From: Butyriboletus loyo
Taxonomy: Eukaryota; Basidiomycota; Agaricomycetes; Boletales; Boletaceae
Length of the DNA: 64,000 bases
NCBI GenBank assembly: GCA_038093515.1
Contig: JBBPSI010000015.1
Location: forward strand, 1 to 64,000
Direction of reading: 5' to 3'
The notes under the pieces were generated by a model. That model worked only from the letters and a program-made list of their open reading frames with translations, did not search any database and was not told where the DNA came from. This document shows positions 34,809 to 45,444 of the stretch, one piece after another. The position numbers were made by a program, and so were the translations under genes. Position 1 is the first letter of the stretch, and the number at the start of each line of letters is the position of its first letter.

Positions 34809-34961
34809 CTTGAACGTCGTGAATGTGGACACGAGGTTGCATATTTATTCCGCTCGAGTAACTTTCCAAGTTTTGAGCCACATGACATACCTACAGTAGA
34901 TCAACCTGTCTACTTAGCTGACTGAATATCGTATACCATGCTTTGAAAAGATCTACAAGGT

Positions 34962-36233
34962 CTAGTACACGTGTAAGAACAGTAGAGACAGGCTAGCCCC
35001 AATAAGGAACACGAGGATGAATATTCTGCTGTCCTTTGCCCTCCGTCTTGCCTCCTTGAGTTGCACATTACCTTTCTCAACGGTGGAAGTAGTTGCTATT
35101 GCATCCTCATAGAGCTGTTCAGTAAGCTCGGTCTGGCGTGTGAGGTGTGTGATGAGCTCCATTTGCAAATTACTGATGTCCATCAAGCGCGCCTCCGCTT
35201 GTTGCACTGACTCTAATGTATCCTGGACCGACCGTAGAATGTTTGCATTCTCAGTCTCGAACTGGAGAATTTGCGATTCAGTTAGTTCCAGCTCTTCATC
35301 GTCATCCGAATTATCCACAGAAGTGATGGATCCGGTTGGTTTGATGGCAGTAGATCGACCAGAAGCGGAGCCAATTGTGGCGGCAATGCCGGACACAAGT
35401 GCAGAGGAAGCACCACCAAGCCAGCTGTCATTGGTTGGCTGTTGCCTCCCATGTGCGACATCCATCGAGGTTATTGTCATAACCTCGCGAGCAGCGTTGG
35501 AGCCGAGCGTCCGTGTTCGTTCTAGCTGTCGTTTTATGCGTTCCTCCTGTAATTCCTTCTGGTGTTGGCTTGCCTCGGTCAAACGCCGACCAAGGTACCA
35601 CGTTATGCTCGCATGGTGGGCGGCCAGATACTCTGGGAGCATCGTTGAATCAGCTTGCACGAGTCTTGCTGGGAGAAGTCGTGCCAATGGATTGATGTTA
35701 CGCGCAGCCAGCTCTACACGCCCTATTCAGGTTGTAGAGGTTCGAAGGGTTGCTCCTGGTATGAGACAAAAACAGAAACGCACGCTTTTCGAGCGCCTCC
35801 ATCTCCTTCACACGGTCCGCACAGCGGATGAGTATGAGTCGGGCCTGGAGATCAATCTGGTCCCTCTCCTCGTTCGAAAGATGTTTTATGTCTGACCACA
35901 GCTGCTGGGAGTCGTTCAGGTCAAGACTTCGAGAACCTTGCCGTACAAGCGGACTGGAGGTAGAAACGACGTTGAGGTAAGGCCGCCGAATGTTGCTCAA
36001 CACCCGGGTTAGAGCGTTTATGTGGTTCAGCTGGGAAGGACGTTGTCAGTCGTGGGTGTTGGCACTTGGGACAGTTGGCGCACGATGGTGTAGGCCTCCT
36101 CTACATATCGTTTCCCGAAGGTATCACGAGGGTCCTCCTCGGTCGCTAGTTTTCGTCGTTTGGCGGGCAGGGTCAAGCCCTGCTTTAACTTTATGATTTC
36201 CCGTAAGTCTGCAGTGCGGTCTGTGTATCCCAT
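34962..36233 (-). CDS. UFE1: ER t-SNARE Ufe1 (syntaxin-18 type, Qa-SNARE)
   Basis: Qa-SNARE for retrograde Golgi-to-ER fusion, partner of Sec20, Use1 and the Dsl1 complex. N-terminus MGYTDRTADLREIIKLKQGL, then a three-helix region with LSNEERDQIDLQARLILIRC (matches syntaxin-18 TERDQIDQDAQIFMRTCS). The C-terminal SNARE motif runs from LTESQILQFETENANILRSV through ARLMDISNLQMELITHLTRQ to EQLYEDAIATTSTVEKGN, followed by one anchor IFILVFLIGASLSLLFLHVY at the very C-terminus. Ser/Gly-rich linker in the middle. Introns near 36030 and 35700-35790. Clear family assignment. Confidence 0.9.
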
Positions 36234-36578
36234 CGTGTCAGTGAAGAAACGAGAGCGAGTTGCGTGGTCAAGGAATTAGGTGATGACACCGGGTCGGGCC
36301 GCGTGCCAAAGTGACAACGTGTAGCTAAAGACTCGGGTTGTATTAAACCGCTGAGAGCTGAAAATACTGTCCGTGCCACACTTGGTAGGGCAGTGATCGT
36401 TTCCCTGCGGAAGATGGATTGCAGTCCTTGTTTGAGGTATGCGGTGTCCCTTTCACCACCGTCTGCCATAGTTTGCGACCGACATGGCTATAACATCATG
36501 ATGTATCTTGGTATATTCATATTCATAGCATCCTCTTGTAATACTGTGACCACGTCCAAGTCCCCAAGTACAAGCAAC
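36234..36578. other. Intergenic between UFE1 start and F-box gene stop
   Basis: This 345-bp gap should hold the UFE1 promoter and the F-box gene terminator. An open frame of 92 codons on the minus strand overlaps it (36191-36469), but it has no recognisable features and runs into UFE1 coding sequence, so I do not call it. Confidence 0.35.
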
Positions 36579-38183
36579 TCAGAGAATGATCCTAGCGAGG
36601 ACCGGGTTTCTCTCGTGAAAAGCGATATTGTGACGAAGGCGCATGCGTTGTCTGTACCTCTCGTTCGCACAGCAGACTTTGTTCCCTGGACCGACGACAT
36701 CAATTATGACCACGACCAAGTTGGATGACTCACGACAAAAATCATCTGCTCTCAGAATAAGCCTGCATGTTGTGAACTCTGCGAGATCGAGAACATCCCG
36801 CCCCTTCACGTGTAGACAGTTTATAGCGGCTACCTCTTCAAACCCCTTCAAGTTGGCCTGCTCGAGTACAGGCCCTGATTTGCCCATTTCTATGTCGACT
36901 CGAACGCGGCTCCTGACCAACTGAACCAACGCCGAGCCAGTCAGATGTACGCACCAGCGTACATCCAACCGTACGAGATTCGGGCAGAGACCCGCAGGAC
37001 CATTCAGAAGCTGCAGTTCATCGTCTGATATGTCGCTATCGTGCAAACGGAGTTCCTCCAGTCGTGGTAATAATGTGAAGTATGGCACCAACTCCTCCCG
37101 AGGTAAGTCTACATCGTGTAATTCTAACAATTCTATGCAAGGCGACGACTCCAGGAAACGGCGAACGAGTGAGCCGGAAGAGACATGCTCGTGTCCTGGA
37201 AAACAGCGCAGGAGAAGCGTTCGGAGCGCTGGAGCTCGCATGTTATCAACCACCCCGAGGAGTTCATGAGATATCATGAATGCCAAGGATTCGAGTTGAG
37301 GAAGCTCCACCACTTGCGTGGTGTCAAGGTCGTAATGGTATCCCGACTCGGCAGAGAGCTCTAGCGTCAAATGTTTTAAGCCAAGCAGATTAGCGAGCAT
37401 GCTTGTCCATCTTGACGCAGTAACCAAGCTTGGAAGAATTCTCGGTGCTGAAAGAACGAGGTGCAGGTTTGTCAATTGGAAAGGAATGCTCCAGCGAGGT
37501 AAACTAGGTTGCACAATGTCGAGCTGATGTAACGAGGGGGCATTATGGACAGCAGAAAAGTCGACAAGATCTGCCGTGGGTGTGTCCCAGTGGGTGACGC
37601 AGTCAAGTCTGCGCAACTGCGGGAATGGGTGACGCATGAATGACAAAATGTGGTTTAGCTGGACGGAGTCGTGGGTCCGGATGCTGGCGGTCCTCCATTG
37701 AGTGGAACGCTCGAAGAGGACAAGGAGTATTTCCTCCACAAACAATGCATTGGGGGGAACATCAAGGGTGATGTGGAGTGGTGACTGTTGTGCCCTGGAA
37801 AGCCATAACTTCATCTTAGTCAAGGGATTACCAAGGCCACGGTCGACGTAGATTCGGGACCAGACGTGCGAGTATTCTGTCACTTTCCTCCAAGCGGAGC
37901 ATACGTGTGACGCGACGAGGGGAGCGCGAGTCCAACCGCTCTCGGCGCACAGTTCAAATATGTCGGCGAGGATCTCCGGCGGGATGCGTCGGGCAAGTGT
38001 GATCAGTGACCGATACTGTTGAATATTTTCCTGATGCTTCATCTTGCGAAGACGAACCTGCTCCAGTTGTGCCATGATTGTATTGATTTCAGAATTCAAG
38101 GCAGCAATGACTTGCTCGTCGTGGGCTACTGCACACCTAATCATGCGGATATCATCTTCTGAAGGGCAACGGGAGGAAGACAT
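36579..38183 (-). CDS. F-box / leucine-rich-repeat protein (Agaricomycete type)
   Basis: Single uninterrupted open frame, unusual in this intron-rich window. From ATG 38183: an N-terminal coiled coil (VIAALNSEINTIMAQLEQVR), then the F-box core ITLARRIPPEILADIFELCA with HVCSAWRKVTEYSHVWSRIY, then a long region of irregular LRRs (e.g. PQLRRLDCVTHWD, LEELRLHDSDISDDELQLLN, CPNLVRLDVRWCVHLTGSAL). About 535 residues. These proteins are SCF substrate-receptor candidates and belong to a large, fast-evolving mushroom family; the substrate is unknown. The open frame continues upstream without another ATG. Confidence 0.88.
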   Translation of the reverse strand: MSSSRCPSEDDIRMIRCAVAHDEQVIAALNSEINTIMAQLEQVRLRKMKHQENIQQYRSLITLARRIPPEILADIFELCAESGWTRAPLVASHVCSAWRKVTEYSHVWSRIYVDRGLGNPLTKMKLWLSRAQQSPLHITLDVPPNALFVEEILLVLFERSTQWRTASIRTHDSVQLNHILSFMRHPFPQLRRLDCVTHWDTPTADLVDFSAVHNAPSLHQLDIVQPSLPRWSIPFQLTNLHLVLSAPRILPSLVTASRWTSMLANLLGLKHLTLELSAESGYHYDLDTTQVVELPQLESLAFMISHELLGVVDNMRAPALRTLLLRCFPGHEHVSSGSLVRRFLESSPCIELLELHDVDLPREELVPYFTLLPRLEELRLHDSDISDDELQLLNGPAGLCPNLVRLDVRWCVHLTGSALVQLVRSRVRVDIEMGKSGPVLEQANLKGFEEVAAINCLHVKGRDVLDLAEFTTCRLILRADDFCRESSNLVVVIIDVVGPGNKVCCANERYRQRMRLRHNIAFHERNPVLARIIL

Positions 38184-38531
38184 TCGTTGCGCGATGGCCG
38201 GTAGGCTATTAAAGGTTGAGTATCCCAAGGAGAGTGTTCTGCAGCTAAAACATACAGCATAGTGAAGGACAGCTGAGGTGGTGGTTAGGTGAGTGACTTG
38301 GTGTCACGCTCAGGAAGCGCTCGTGTTCTTTCGCTCTCACTCACTCACTCACTTGTGAGTACCATCCCACTGCCTAGTCGTGTCTGATGATTCAGAGTGG
38401 ATTCTTCATTGACCCGCGTTCTTCACTTGCTGGGTCGAACTGGAGACTACAAATGTTCTAGATACTGCTGACATTGGCTTTTTTCTGTCGCGTCGCGTTC
38501 CAAACCATACTCACCATCTCTTCAGAGATCC

Positions 38532-39579
38532 ATGGACCCTCGCCGAGCGCGTGACCCCCGCCTTGCGCGCGTCGAGCCCCGTCTGCAAAGAGTCCCCTCG
38601 GAGTCACCTGCCCCGCCAACGCCACAACAGCAGCCTTGGGCCCCAATTGATCCGCATGTAGCCCCTCAGCAAGTGCAATACCAGACGTCAGCAAATGCCA
38701 GTTCCAATGCGCCTGCGCCACCGAGTAATGAAGCACCTCCTGCCTCTATATACAAACCACGACCGGTATTCTGCGTGGTTTGTGCCAGCAACCAGGTAAT
38801 GATCAATGATACGACCACGAGCATCGGCAGTCTGACGTCGTTCAGAATCGCTCTATGGAGGGACATCACGTCCTTCAGTAAGCAATTGTCCCTGCACAGA
38901 CAGGGGAGGTTTTCTGATCAAAATCTAGAAAAGCAGGTTACAGAGTCATCTCGTACGGCACGGGCTCCGCTGTTCGCCTTCCTGGTCCGTCGATAGATAA
39001 ACCGAATATATACTCGTTTGGGACGCCTTACAACATGATATATGAAGAACTCCAATCGAAAGATCCGCGTCTGTGAGTCGAGGCTAGACGAGTGTTTTCG
39101 TATTTGGCTTATGGGCGCAAGGTATACCGCAAATGGGCTGTTGCAGATGCTTGATCGTAATCGCAGGATTAAATTGGCTCCAGAGCGGTGGCAAGATAGC
39201 AGAACCATTGCTGATGTGGTGATCACATGCGAGGAACGCTGCTTCGACGCTGTATGTGATGGTGGGTCAGTCCGTGACATGAGGTAGTTTTATTAAACTG
39301 ATAGACGGCATAGATCTCCTCAGTCGAGGCGGCGAATTCAGCAAGCCCGTACATATAATTAATATAGAAATCAAGGATAACCATGAGGAAGCACTTATTG
39401 CTGGGAAGGCGATGCTGGACCTAGCTGCGGCGGTAAGTCGGACTGATGGACATGGATCACGGGCTGATCGAGTGTAGATCGAGGTGTCGCAGGATATCGA
39501 TGAGGATATCGAGCGGATTCTTCAGGTACAACAAGAACGACACCCGCACAGTATCTTGCATGTCGTTGCGTATTATTAA
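38532..39579 (+). CDS. SSU72: RNA polymerase II CTD phosphatase Ssu72
   Basis: Removes Ser5/Ser7 phosphates from the CTD within the cleavage/polyadenylation complex. The catalytic P-loop Cx5R is split by an intron: FCVVCASNQ joined to [11 protein letters not shown]. Further blocks: [92 protein letters not shown] (the catalytic Asp lies in the DVVITCEE...CFDAV region). The C-terminal LHVVAYY-stop is exact for the family. A proline/glutamine-rich N-terminal extension of about 75 residues precedes the catalytic domain; basidiomycete members often carry one. About five introns, all GT-AG as read. Confidence 0.94.
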
Positions 39580-39730
39580 TATCACTAGACACTTTTGATA
39601 TTCTCGTCGTGATGAAGACGAAGCCACAAGTCTGAATTAGCACAACTGACGGTGGAAGATCGCGCAACCATGGCAATACTTCGTGGGAAGCAAAGACGAC
39701 ATGATGGTTAATTATAAGCTGAGTCTTGGG

Positions 39731-39738
39731 TATAAAAG
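39731..39738 (+). promoter_or_regulatory. TATA box (TATAAAAG) before the peroxiredoxin gene
   Basis: TATAAAAG lies 43 bp before the peroxiredoxin ATG (39781), a tight but workable spacing with a short leader. Most other promoters here lack such a clear TATA, which fits a strongly or stress-inducibly expressed antioxidant gene. Confidence 0.5.
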
Positions 39739-39780
39739 ATGGGGTTAGATCTAATCATACTCGTATCGTCCTTTGATATC

Positions 39781-40746
39781 ATGCCCTCTCTCCGTCTCGG
39801 TAACATCGCCCCCGACTTCCAGGCTGAGACCACGACTGGCCCAATCAACTTCCACGAATGGATCGGCAATTCTTGGGTATGCTCTTCCTCACTTACCCTA
39901 TCCTTATCTCATCTCTCCCAGGCCATCCTTTTCTCTCATCCTGGTGACTTCACCCCTGTCTGCACCACAGAGCTCGGCGAGGTCGCTCGTCGTGCACCCG
40001 ACTTTGCCAAGCGCAACGTCAAGCTCATTGGCATTTCTGCCAACGGTCTCGAAGACCACCACAAATGGGTCACGGATATCAACGAGTACGGCTCCAAGTT
40101 CGCCCCTACCAACGTCAAGTTCCCGATTGTAATCTCGGTCCCTCTCGTGTCTTCTGCGCGCTCATGATCGTTCACCAGATAGCCGATGCTGACAGAAAGA
40201 TCTCTACGCTGTACGACATGCTTGACGAGCAGGACGTTACGAACCGTGACAACAAGGGTCTCCCCTTCACGGCGAGTGCAATCGTCCTCTTGGGACAACT
40301 CATCCCTCATCGTCCAACAGATCCGGACCGTCTTCATCATCGATCCCAAGAAAGTCATTCGCCTGACGATTGCCTACCCCGCTTCCACGGGCAGGAACTT
40401 TGACGAGATCATTCGGTTAGCGCTGCGTTCCCCTTTGCCTTCATTCCGTGCTGACTCGCTACAGTGTGGTTGACTGTGAGGCAGCGAGATTTACGAACTT
40501 GCTCGAGTCTAAAAGATCCCTCTAGCTCTGCAACTCGGCGACAAGTACAGGGTGACGACTCCTGTGAACTGGAACAAGGGTGACGACGTGATTGTGCACC
40601 CAACCGTCAGCAACGAGGAAGCGAAGAAATTGTTCCCCGATGTGACTATCCACAAGGTAAATCCATGACAGCTCTGCAGGGAAGCACGCTGAGCGGTGTA
40701 TTCGCAACAGCCTTACTTGAGGACGACGCCTTTGGTGGTGGAGTAA
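39781..40746 (+). CDS. PRX1: 1-Cys peroxiredoxin (Prx6 type)
   Basis: Thiol peroxidase. N-terminus MPSLRLGNIAPDFQAETTTG; peroxidatic Cys in HPGDFTPVCTTELGEVARRA; conserved Arg near FIIDPKKVIRLTIAYPASTG; dimer-end block DKYRVTTPVNWNKGDDVIVH; C-terminus HKPYLRTTPLVVE. The Prx6-specific C-terminal arm is present, and no resolving Cys like that of 2-Cys Prx is seen. Five introns, e.g. after IGNSW (about 39876), after KFPI (about 40129), after GLPFT and after FDEIIR. Length about 222 residues. Yeast Prx1 of this class is mitochondrial; no obvious presequence is visible here, so it may be cytosolic. Confidence 0.95.
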
Positions 40747-40941
40747 AATCTCAACATCTTTTGTAGTCTGAGACTGTTTTGAAAAGGATCGGTGCAATGA
40801 TATTTATTTGCACACGTTTGATCCAATGCGTAAACAATGCACAAATAAGACGCGTGTGCCCGACGCGCGTACAGCGTGACTGAATGAGAGGTGATCGCTC
40901 CGTAGACTGTCCCTTTTCATTCTTCCTCCTCAACCCTCGCA

Positions 40942-41934
40942 ATGGCTAGTGCAGACGGCGGCGCCTATAGGTATTGAATCCACACGCAAACCTGTCTTCA
41001 GGTCTCAGATCTCGTCCGTTAGTTACTCCCTCACCGTCTTCTCGCCGAGCGGAAAGCTTGTGCAGATTGAACACGCTTTGGCCGCCGTTTCACAAGGGAC
41101 CACAAGTCTCGGGATTAAAGGTATCATCATAGTAATGTCCGCATATCGGATCTTCATTCTCTGCAGCGTCAAATGGCATCGTCATTGCCACTGAGAAGAA
41201 GTCCTCCTCCATACTGATAGACGATTCGATGATCGAGAAGGTGGCAGTAGTCTGTCCCAACATTGGCATTGTATATTCCGGCATGGGCCCCGATTTTCGC
41301 GTCCTCATCGCACGTGCACGCAAAAGTGCTCAGGCGTACTGGAAAGTATACGGAGAGTACCCACCCACGAAAGTTTTGACTCAGGAGATTGCGACCGTCA
41401 TGCAGGAAGCCACACAGTCCGGGTAAGGTTGGAGTGCTACACGTGACTCGCTTGCTGAATCTCCACATTTTTTTCATAGAGGTGTGCGTCCGTTCGGCGT
41501 GTCGTTATTGGTTGCAGGATACGATATTCACCGAGGCCCTTGTCTCTATCAAGTTGACCCATCAGGATCATTCTGGGCTTGGAAGGCTAGTGCGATAGGT
41601 AAGAATATGGTGAATGCAAAGACTTTCTTGGAGAAACGGTCAGTTTTGTGCATGTTGATTCATCACAGGCATATACACGCAACTGATGCTCCTTTAACGT
41701 AAAAAAAGATACAACGATGACATTAGCCTGGAGGACGCAATCCACACAGCCCTATTAACCCTCAAGGAGGGGTTTGAGGGGCAAATGACAGAGAAGACCA
41801 TCGAGATCGGTGTGGTCACAGTCCCGACGGTGGAAGAACTCGATGCAGGAAAGGAAGGAGGGGAAACTGGGCGCCCGCGACCTACTTTCCGTAAACTAAC
41901 CGAAGAAGAAGTGAAGGATTATTTAGCTCTGTGA
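40942..41934 (+). CDS. PRE8: 20S proteasome subunit alpha 2
   Basis: Alpha-ring subunit of the 20S core. After a 29-nt first exon (MASADGGAY) it reads [20 protein letters not shown], the alpha-subunit N-terminal signature, then [74 protein letters not shown] and C-terminal [17 protein letters not shown]2/Pre8 is indicated by [11 protein letters not shown] and by the [11 protein letters not shown] block. About five short introns, the first 40971-41021 (gtattg...cgttag). Normal length (about 250 residues). Confidence 0.95.
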
Positions 41935-42503
41935 CATGTCCTGTGTCTTACGTGCGTTTTACTCTGAACCAGTTGTATTGTTTGCTGAGCGCGTTTGTCT
42001 CTTCATGTGGAGCTCTACTCGTTTCTCAGAGACGGATGCATCACTACTCTAAATCCGACTTCAGCTACGTATGCTCACGATAACTGAGAAAATGTTTCCC
42101 GGAGCCTTACATTGCCCTGCGCTGATCATGAAAAAGGAAATTCAGTCCATCAGCCTAATCTCTCTACCGTGTCACCCACTCCTGATCCGCCACCCATCAT
42201 CCGCTGCTTTCATTCATGCCTTCTCGTTATCATGAGGCTTCCGCTCGGTACTTCGCGCCTATTAATTAATTCTCACCTACGGCAATCAGTTAAGCTGCAC
42301 AGGACAAGTTCAAACCAGGTCGTTCGGGCCATCTTGCGGAATGCACCAGATTAATCTGCATATTTCTGATGCTGTAATCAAGGTTATTGTGACCAGACAC
42401 GAAAGGATCAGTGCGCCTTCCGAGCGCAAATGCGTAGGAGGGACATGGTCCGAGATTTAAAACGGGCCATCTGCGCTGCACTCATCGTCACCCCTTCCTC
42501 CCT
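41935..42503. other. Intergenic, no gene seen
   Basis: 569 bp between the proteasome gene and the first small Zn2Cys6 gene. It holds only short random frames. The right end carries short pyrimidine tracts typical of promoter/leader sequence. Confidence 0.4.
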
Positions 42504-43479
42504 ATGCCTCCTAAACGTTCTTCACGTCGTACTCATCAGCTAGTGCAGAGAAGGCCGCGTACCGAGAGGGCATGCAACTTCTGCAGGATAGCGAAGCAGC
42601 GTGTGAGTACGCCTCCTTGCTCATGACTGTTAGCCGTGCTCAAGAGTCACTAGTGCGAGCCTGTTGAGTATGGCACAAATGATCGGCCGTGCCGTCGCTG
42701 TGTTTCGCAGGGATTGGAGTGTAATATCCCTCGAGCAGCTCGTTCCCAGAGTCCGAGTTCGGGGTTCGGTGTCCAGGGCACTGGATCGGTTCGACACCCT
42801 ACCGTACCGCACTTCGTCGGCAGCGCCACTGAGGAACTGACGATGGGCTCTGAGATCAACGCTCAATATATGCTGCAGCGGTCTGAGCCACTTCGAGACC
42901 CGATGGAAAGGTGGCCGCTCATGATGCACTCGGACGAGCGACGAGGTTCAAGTACCACCATTCTTTCTGCGGCGGAACAGACCGCGTACGTGCACTCATT
43001 CACATAATTCCGCTGCTTGGAGATAAGAAAGATCACAGGTTACAGACGCCGAACTTTCTGCCTCCCCCACCAAGCATGGAAGGTTATCAGCAGAGCTTGT
43101 GAGATGCCTCTTTGTGTGCCCCTTCTGCCTCCTCACAAAACAACTCCAGCCCGAATGTCGTTCAAGGTTCTGCCAATCTTGCGTCTAGCTGCTTTTCTCA
43201 GGACTACTATGGACAGACCACGTTAGTCAATTCGACCCACCCGACAACCCCTGCTCATGGGTGTCCTCAGATCTTCCAATACATATATGACCAGTTATGT
43301 CACCCAGAGTGCAAGTGATGGTGCACCGAACTTGGGGTTTGTTGATTTTCACTAAGCTTGTGAGACTTGATGTCTCTCACACACCTAATAGGTATGTCGT
43401 GGAGGAACCCGAACCCGACAACGGAGACACCTTTGTCGACGAGGAAGATGCCAGTCCTCCCCGCTCAGGTGAATCCTAA
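42504..43479 (+). CDS. Small Zn2Cys6 DNA-binding protein
   Basis: The cluster is perfect after removal of one intron (gtgagtac...cactag): CNFCRIAKQRC, then EPVEYGTNDRP, then CRRCVSQGLEC, i.e. C-x2-C-x6-C-x11-C-x2-C-x6-C. A basic stretch precedes it (MPPKRSSRRTHQLVQRRPRT). After the cluster the protein is Ser/Pro/Gln-rich without a fungal_trans domain. Later exons, less certain, read QTPNFLPPPPSMEGYQQS, SPNVVQGSANLASSCFSQDY and the acidic end VVEEPEPDNGDTFVDEED. About 230-240 residues. It is likely a compact regulator; targets unknown. Confidence 0.78.
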
Positions 43480-44496
43480 TTCACCAGTATGCTCACGATA
43501 TGCCTTCCGTTTTTTTGTTCTTACATTCTATGAACCTTCGCTATCCGTTTTGTTGTGACTCTGCCTCGCGAATGTGACTCATGTTCTATGGTTGTTTGCT
43601 GTTTGTGATCGTCTCTGATACTAGGCGCTCAATGGGTCTTGAGGAGGCGTGTATGGGTACCCAGGTACACGAACGCACATTGTCATCGCATGGCTTGTTT
43701 CGCATGCTGGCCTCATATGAAACAATCAAACGCCTGCCGCAGTAAAGTAACGCGGGGTCGCCTGCTTGAGGCAAGTCCGATCAAACCTGGTTTCATGGAC
43801 TTTTTACTGAGTATCAACGAGCAAAAAAGGAACTGATCAGTAACTCGTTATCAACCACACCCAATTGGTGAGGCCTGGCGTGTTACAGTAAGATGAACGT
43901 CTTCTTTCTACCTTCCTATCCAGCACAATGTCTGGTCCCGTGGAGTCCGCGATCGCCATTCAAGCTCAAGGCAATGCGCGTACCAACTTCTCGACTGTAC
44001 CAGTGCTCTCTCGTCGATCAGACTGGATCGGGTTCCCGGATTCGGAGTCTGTTCTCGCCACAATTTCACCACCAAACCGGCTGCTCCGTACCTCCGATGC
44101 CCTACCTCCAGCGCAGATAGGAGTTGGATGCGACGTTCAACGTGGATTGGCTTGCAACGTGATGCGTATTCAAACACCATCCGTGCGCTGATCGTTCATC
44201 CATGCCAATCTTGTCGAACTCGGCCGGAATGACTATACTTGCCGAGCGTAAATGAGGCGAATCTCACTTTGTGTTTGCGTTTGCGCCTGGATAGGAGACA
44301 TCGTCCAGGCTTTCGGTGAAGATCTCAAAGGTTTGTTTCACGAAATCATGGCCACCTGGCTCTCGTTGGCTGGCCCTTGTACAATGGCTTCCCGATCCAT
44401 GCACTTGTCCATGAGCGTACGTCTGTTTGTTTCATTTATCCTCGCTTGTGTATTTAAGCTTGTGGACGACTTTCCCCTCTGGCATCCAACTCAACA
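43480..44496. other. Gap between two small Zn2Cys6 genes; uncertain ORF at 43928-44191
   Basis: An 87-codon frame at 43928-44191 (+) starts MSGPVESAIAIQAQGNARTN and has ordinary composition but no family I know. A second frame (44252-44500) overlaps the next gene's start. Neither has convincing splice partners. They may be upstream exons or an orphan gene; I leave them unassigned. Confidence 0.25.
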
Positions 44497-45051
44497 ATGA
44501 TGAACGTCGCTTCAGAGAGAGCAAGAGCGGCTTGCGATGCTTGTCGGAAGAGCCACAAAAGGGTCAGTCCCTCTCCCCACTCCTTCTCTTGCCCGACCTC
44601 GTACTCAGCCCTCGATACTTTTAGTGCGCGTACGATGGCAATTCCACAAGCTGCGCCCGATGCGAGCAAAGGAATAAGCCTTGCAGCTTGTTCCCATCCG
44701 TCGAGACTACAGCTGTCGCCCAGGAAGGTCCTCCAGCATTGGTGACCACAGAGTCCGCCCCTGACTCGCAGTGGGGTGGAACCCCTCACGACTCTGCAAT
44801 TTCTCCGAACTTCCCGTACCAATTTTTTCCTCCCCAAGGGCCTTATTACGTGCCCAATCCCGTCTTCGCGGAGGCCACACAGGGGGAGTACCCTGCAGAC
44901 ATGGTCTTCGCGCAATCGTAAGGGCCTATTCTGATGGGCAATCATTTACTCTCTAACGTTCTCTCTCGTCAGGTTTGTTGACCAACACGAGAGCGCACAG
45001 CCTGGGGCGAATCAAGATGGCTTGTATGAGGACCATAACGTGTTTCAATGA
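44497..45051 (+). CDS. Second small Zn2Cys6 DNA-binding protein
   Basis: MMNVASERARAACDACRKSH continues through an intron (gtcagtcc...ttttag) to KR-CAYDGNSTSCARCEQRNKPC. The Cys spacing is C-x2-C-x6-C-x8-C-x2-C-x6-C. After the cluster come about 90 residues rich in Pro, Gln, Phe and Tyr (e.g. FPYQFFPPQGPYYVPNPVFA), a likely activation segment, ending ANQDGLYEDHNVFQ. No dimerisation coil or fungal_trans domain is seen. About 150 residues, very short for the class. It lies 1 kb downstream of another small Zn2Cys6 gene on the same strand, but their sequences outside the cluster do not match, so a recent tandem copy is unlikely. Confidence 0.8.
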
Positions 45052-45444
45052 TCATGATTACACTTGACTCGCGTGGACCTGGTCTTTCCCCGGCGTTGCC
45101 GGAACAAGACCCGTCGGAGCTTACATATGTCGCTGCACATGTACACACCGCCCAGCTGGCGTGTTCAATAATATGTTTTGCTCATGTGTGCCACATTTCT
45201 GTCATTTCGGACATCGGGGCACCACGGAGTCAGATGCTAAAGTTCATTCCTGTGCGCACTCCTTGTGTCGAGACTCGTGCCACGATGCTGCCATGCCCAC
45301 ACAGGAATAGGGACGGGATTCATTTGGTCTCTTCCGAGTTTGCTAACTTACACTTTACATCCATAGAGTAATAGAGTACATCGTGGTTGATGAACAGGCA
45401 CAACCAAAAGAAGCCCAATTTCATGCAAAGCAATCGCTCGTTTC
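45052..45444. other. Tail-to-tail intergenic, nothing further seen
   Basis: 393 bp between the convergent ends of the small Zn2Cys6 gene and the aldehyde dehydrogenase gene. A 107-codon frame on the plus strand (45048-45371) has no recognisable features. Confidence 0.35.

Noticed and set aside
36191..36469. 92-codon open frame on the minus strand upstream of UFE1
   Set aside because: It overlaps UFE1 coding sequence in another frame, has no recognisable features and no splice partners.
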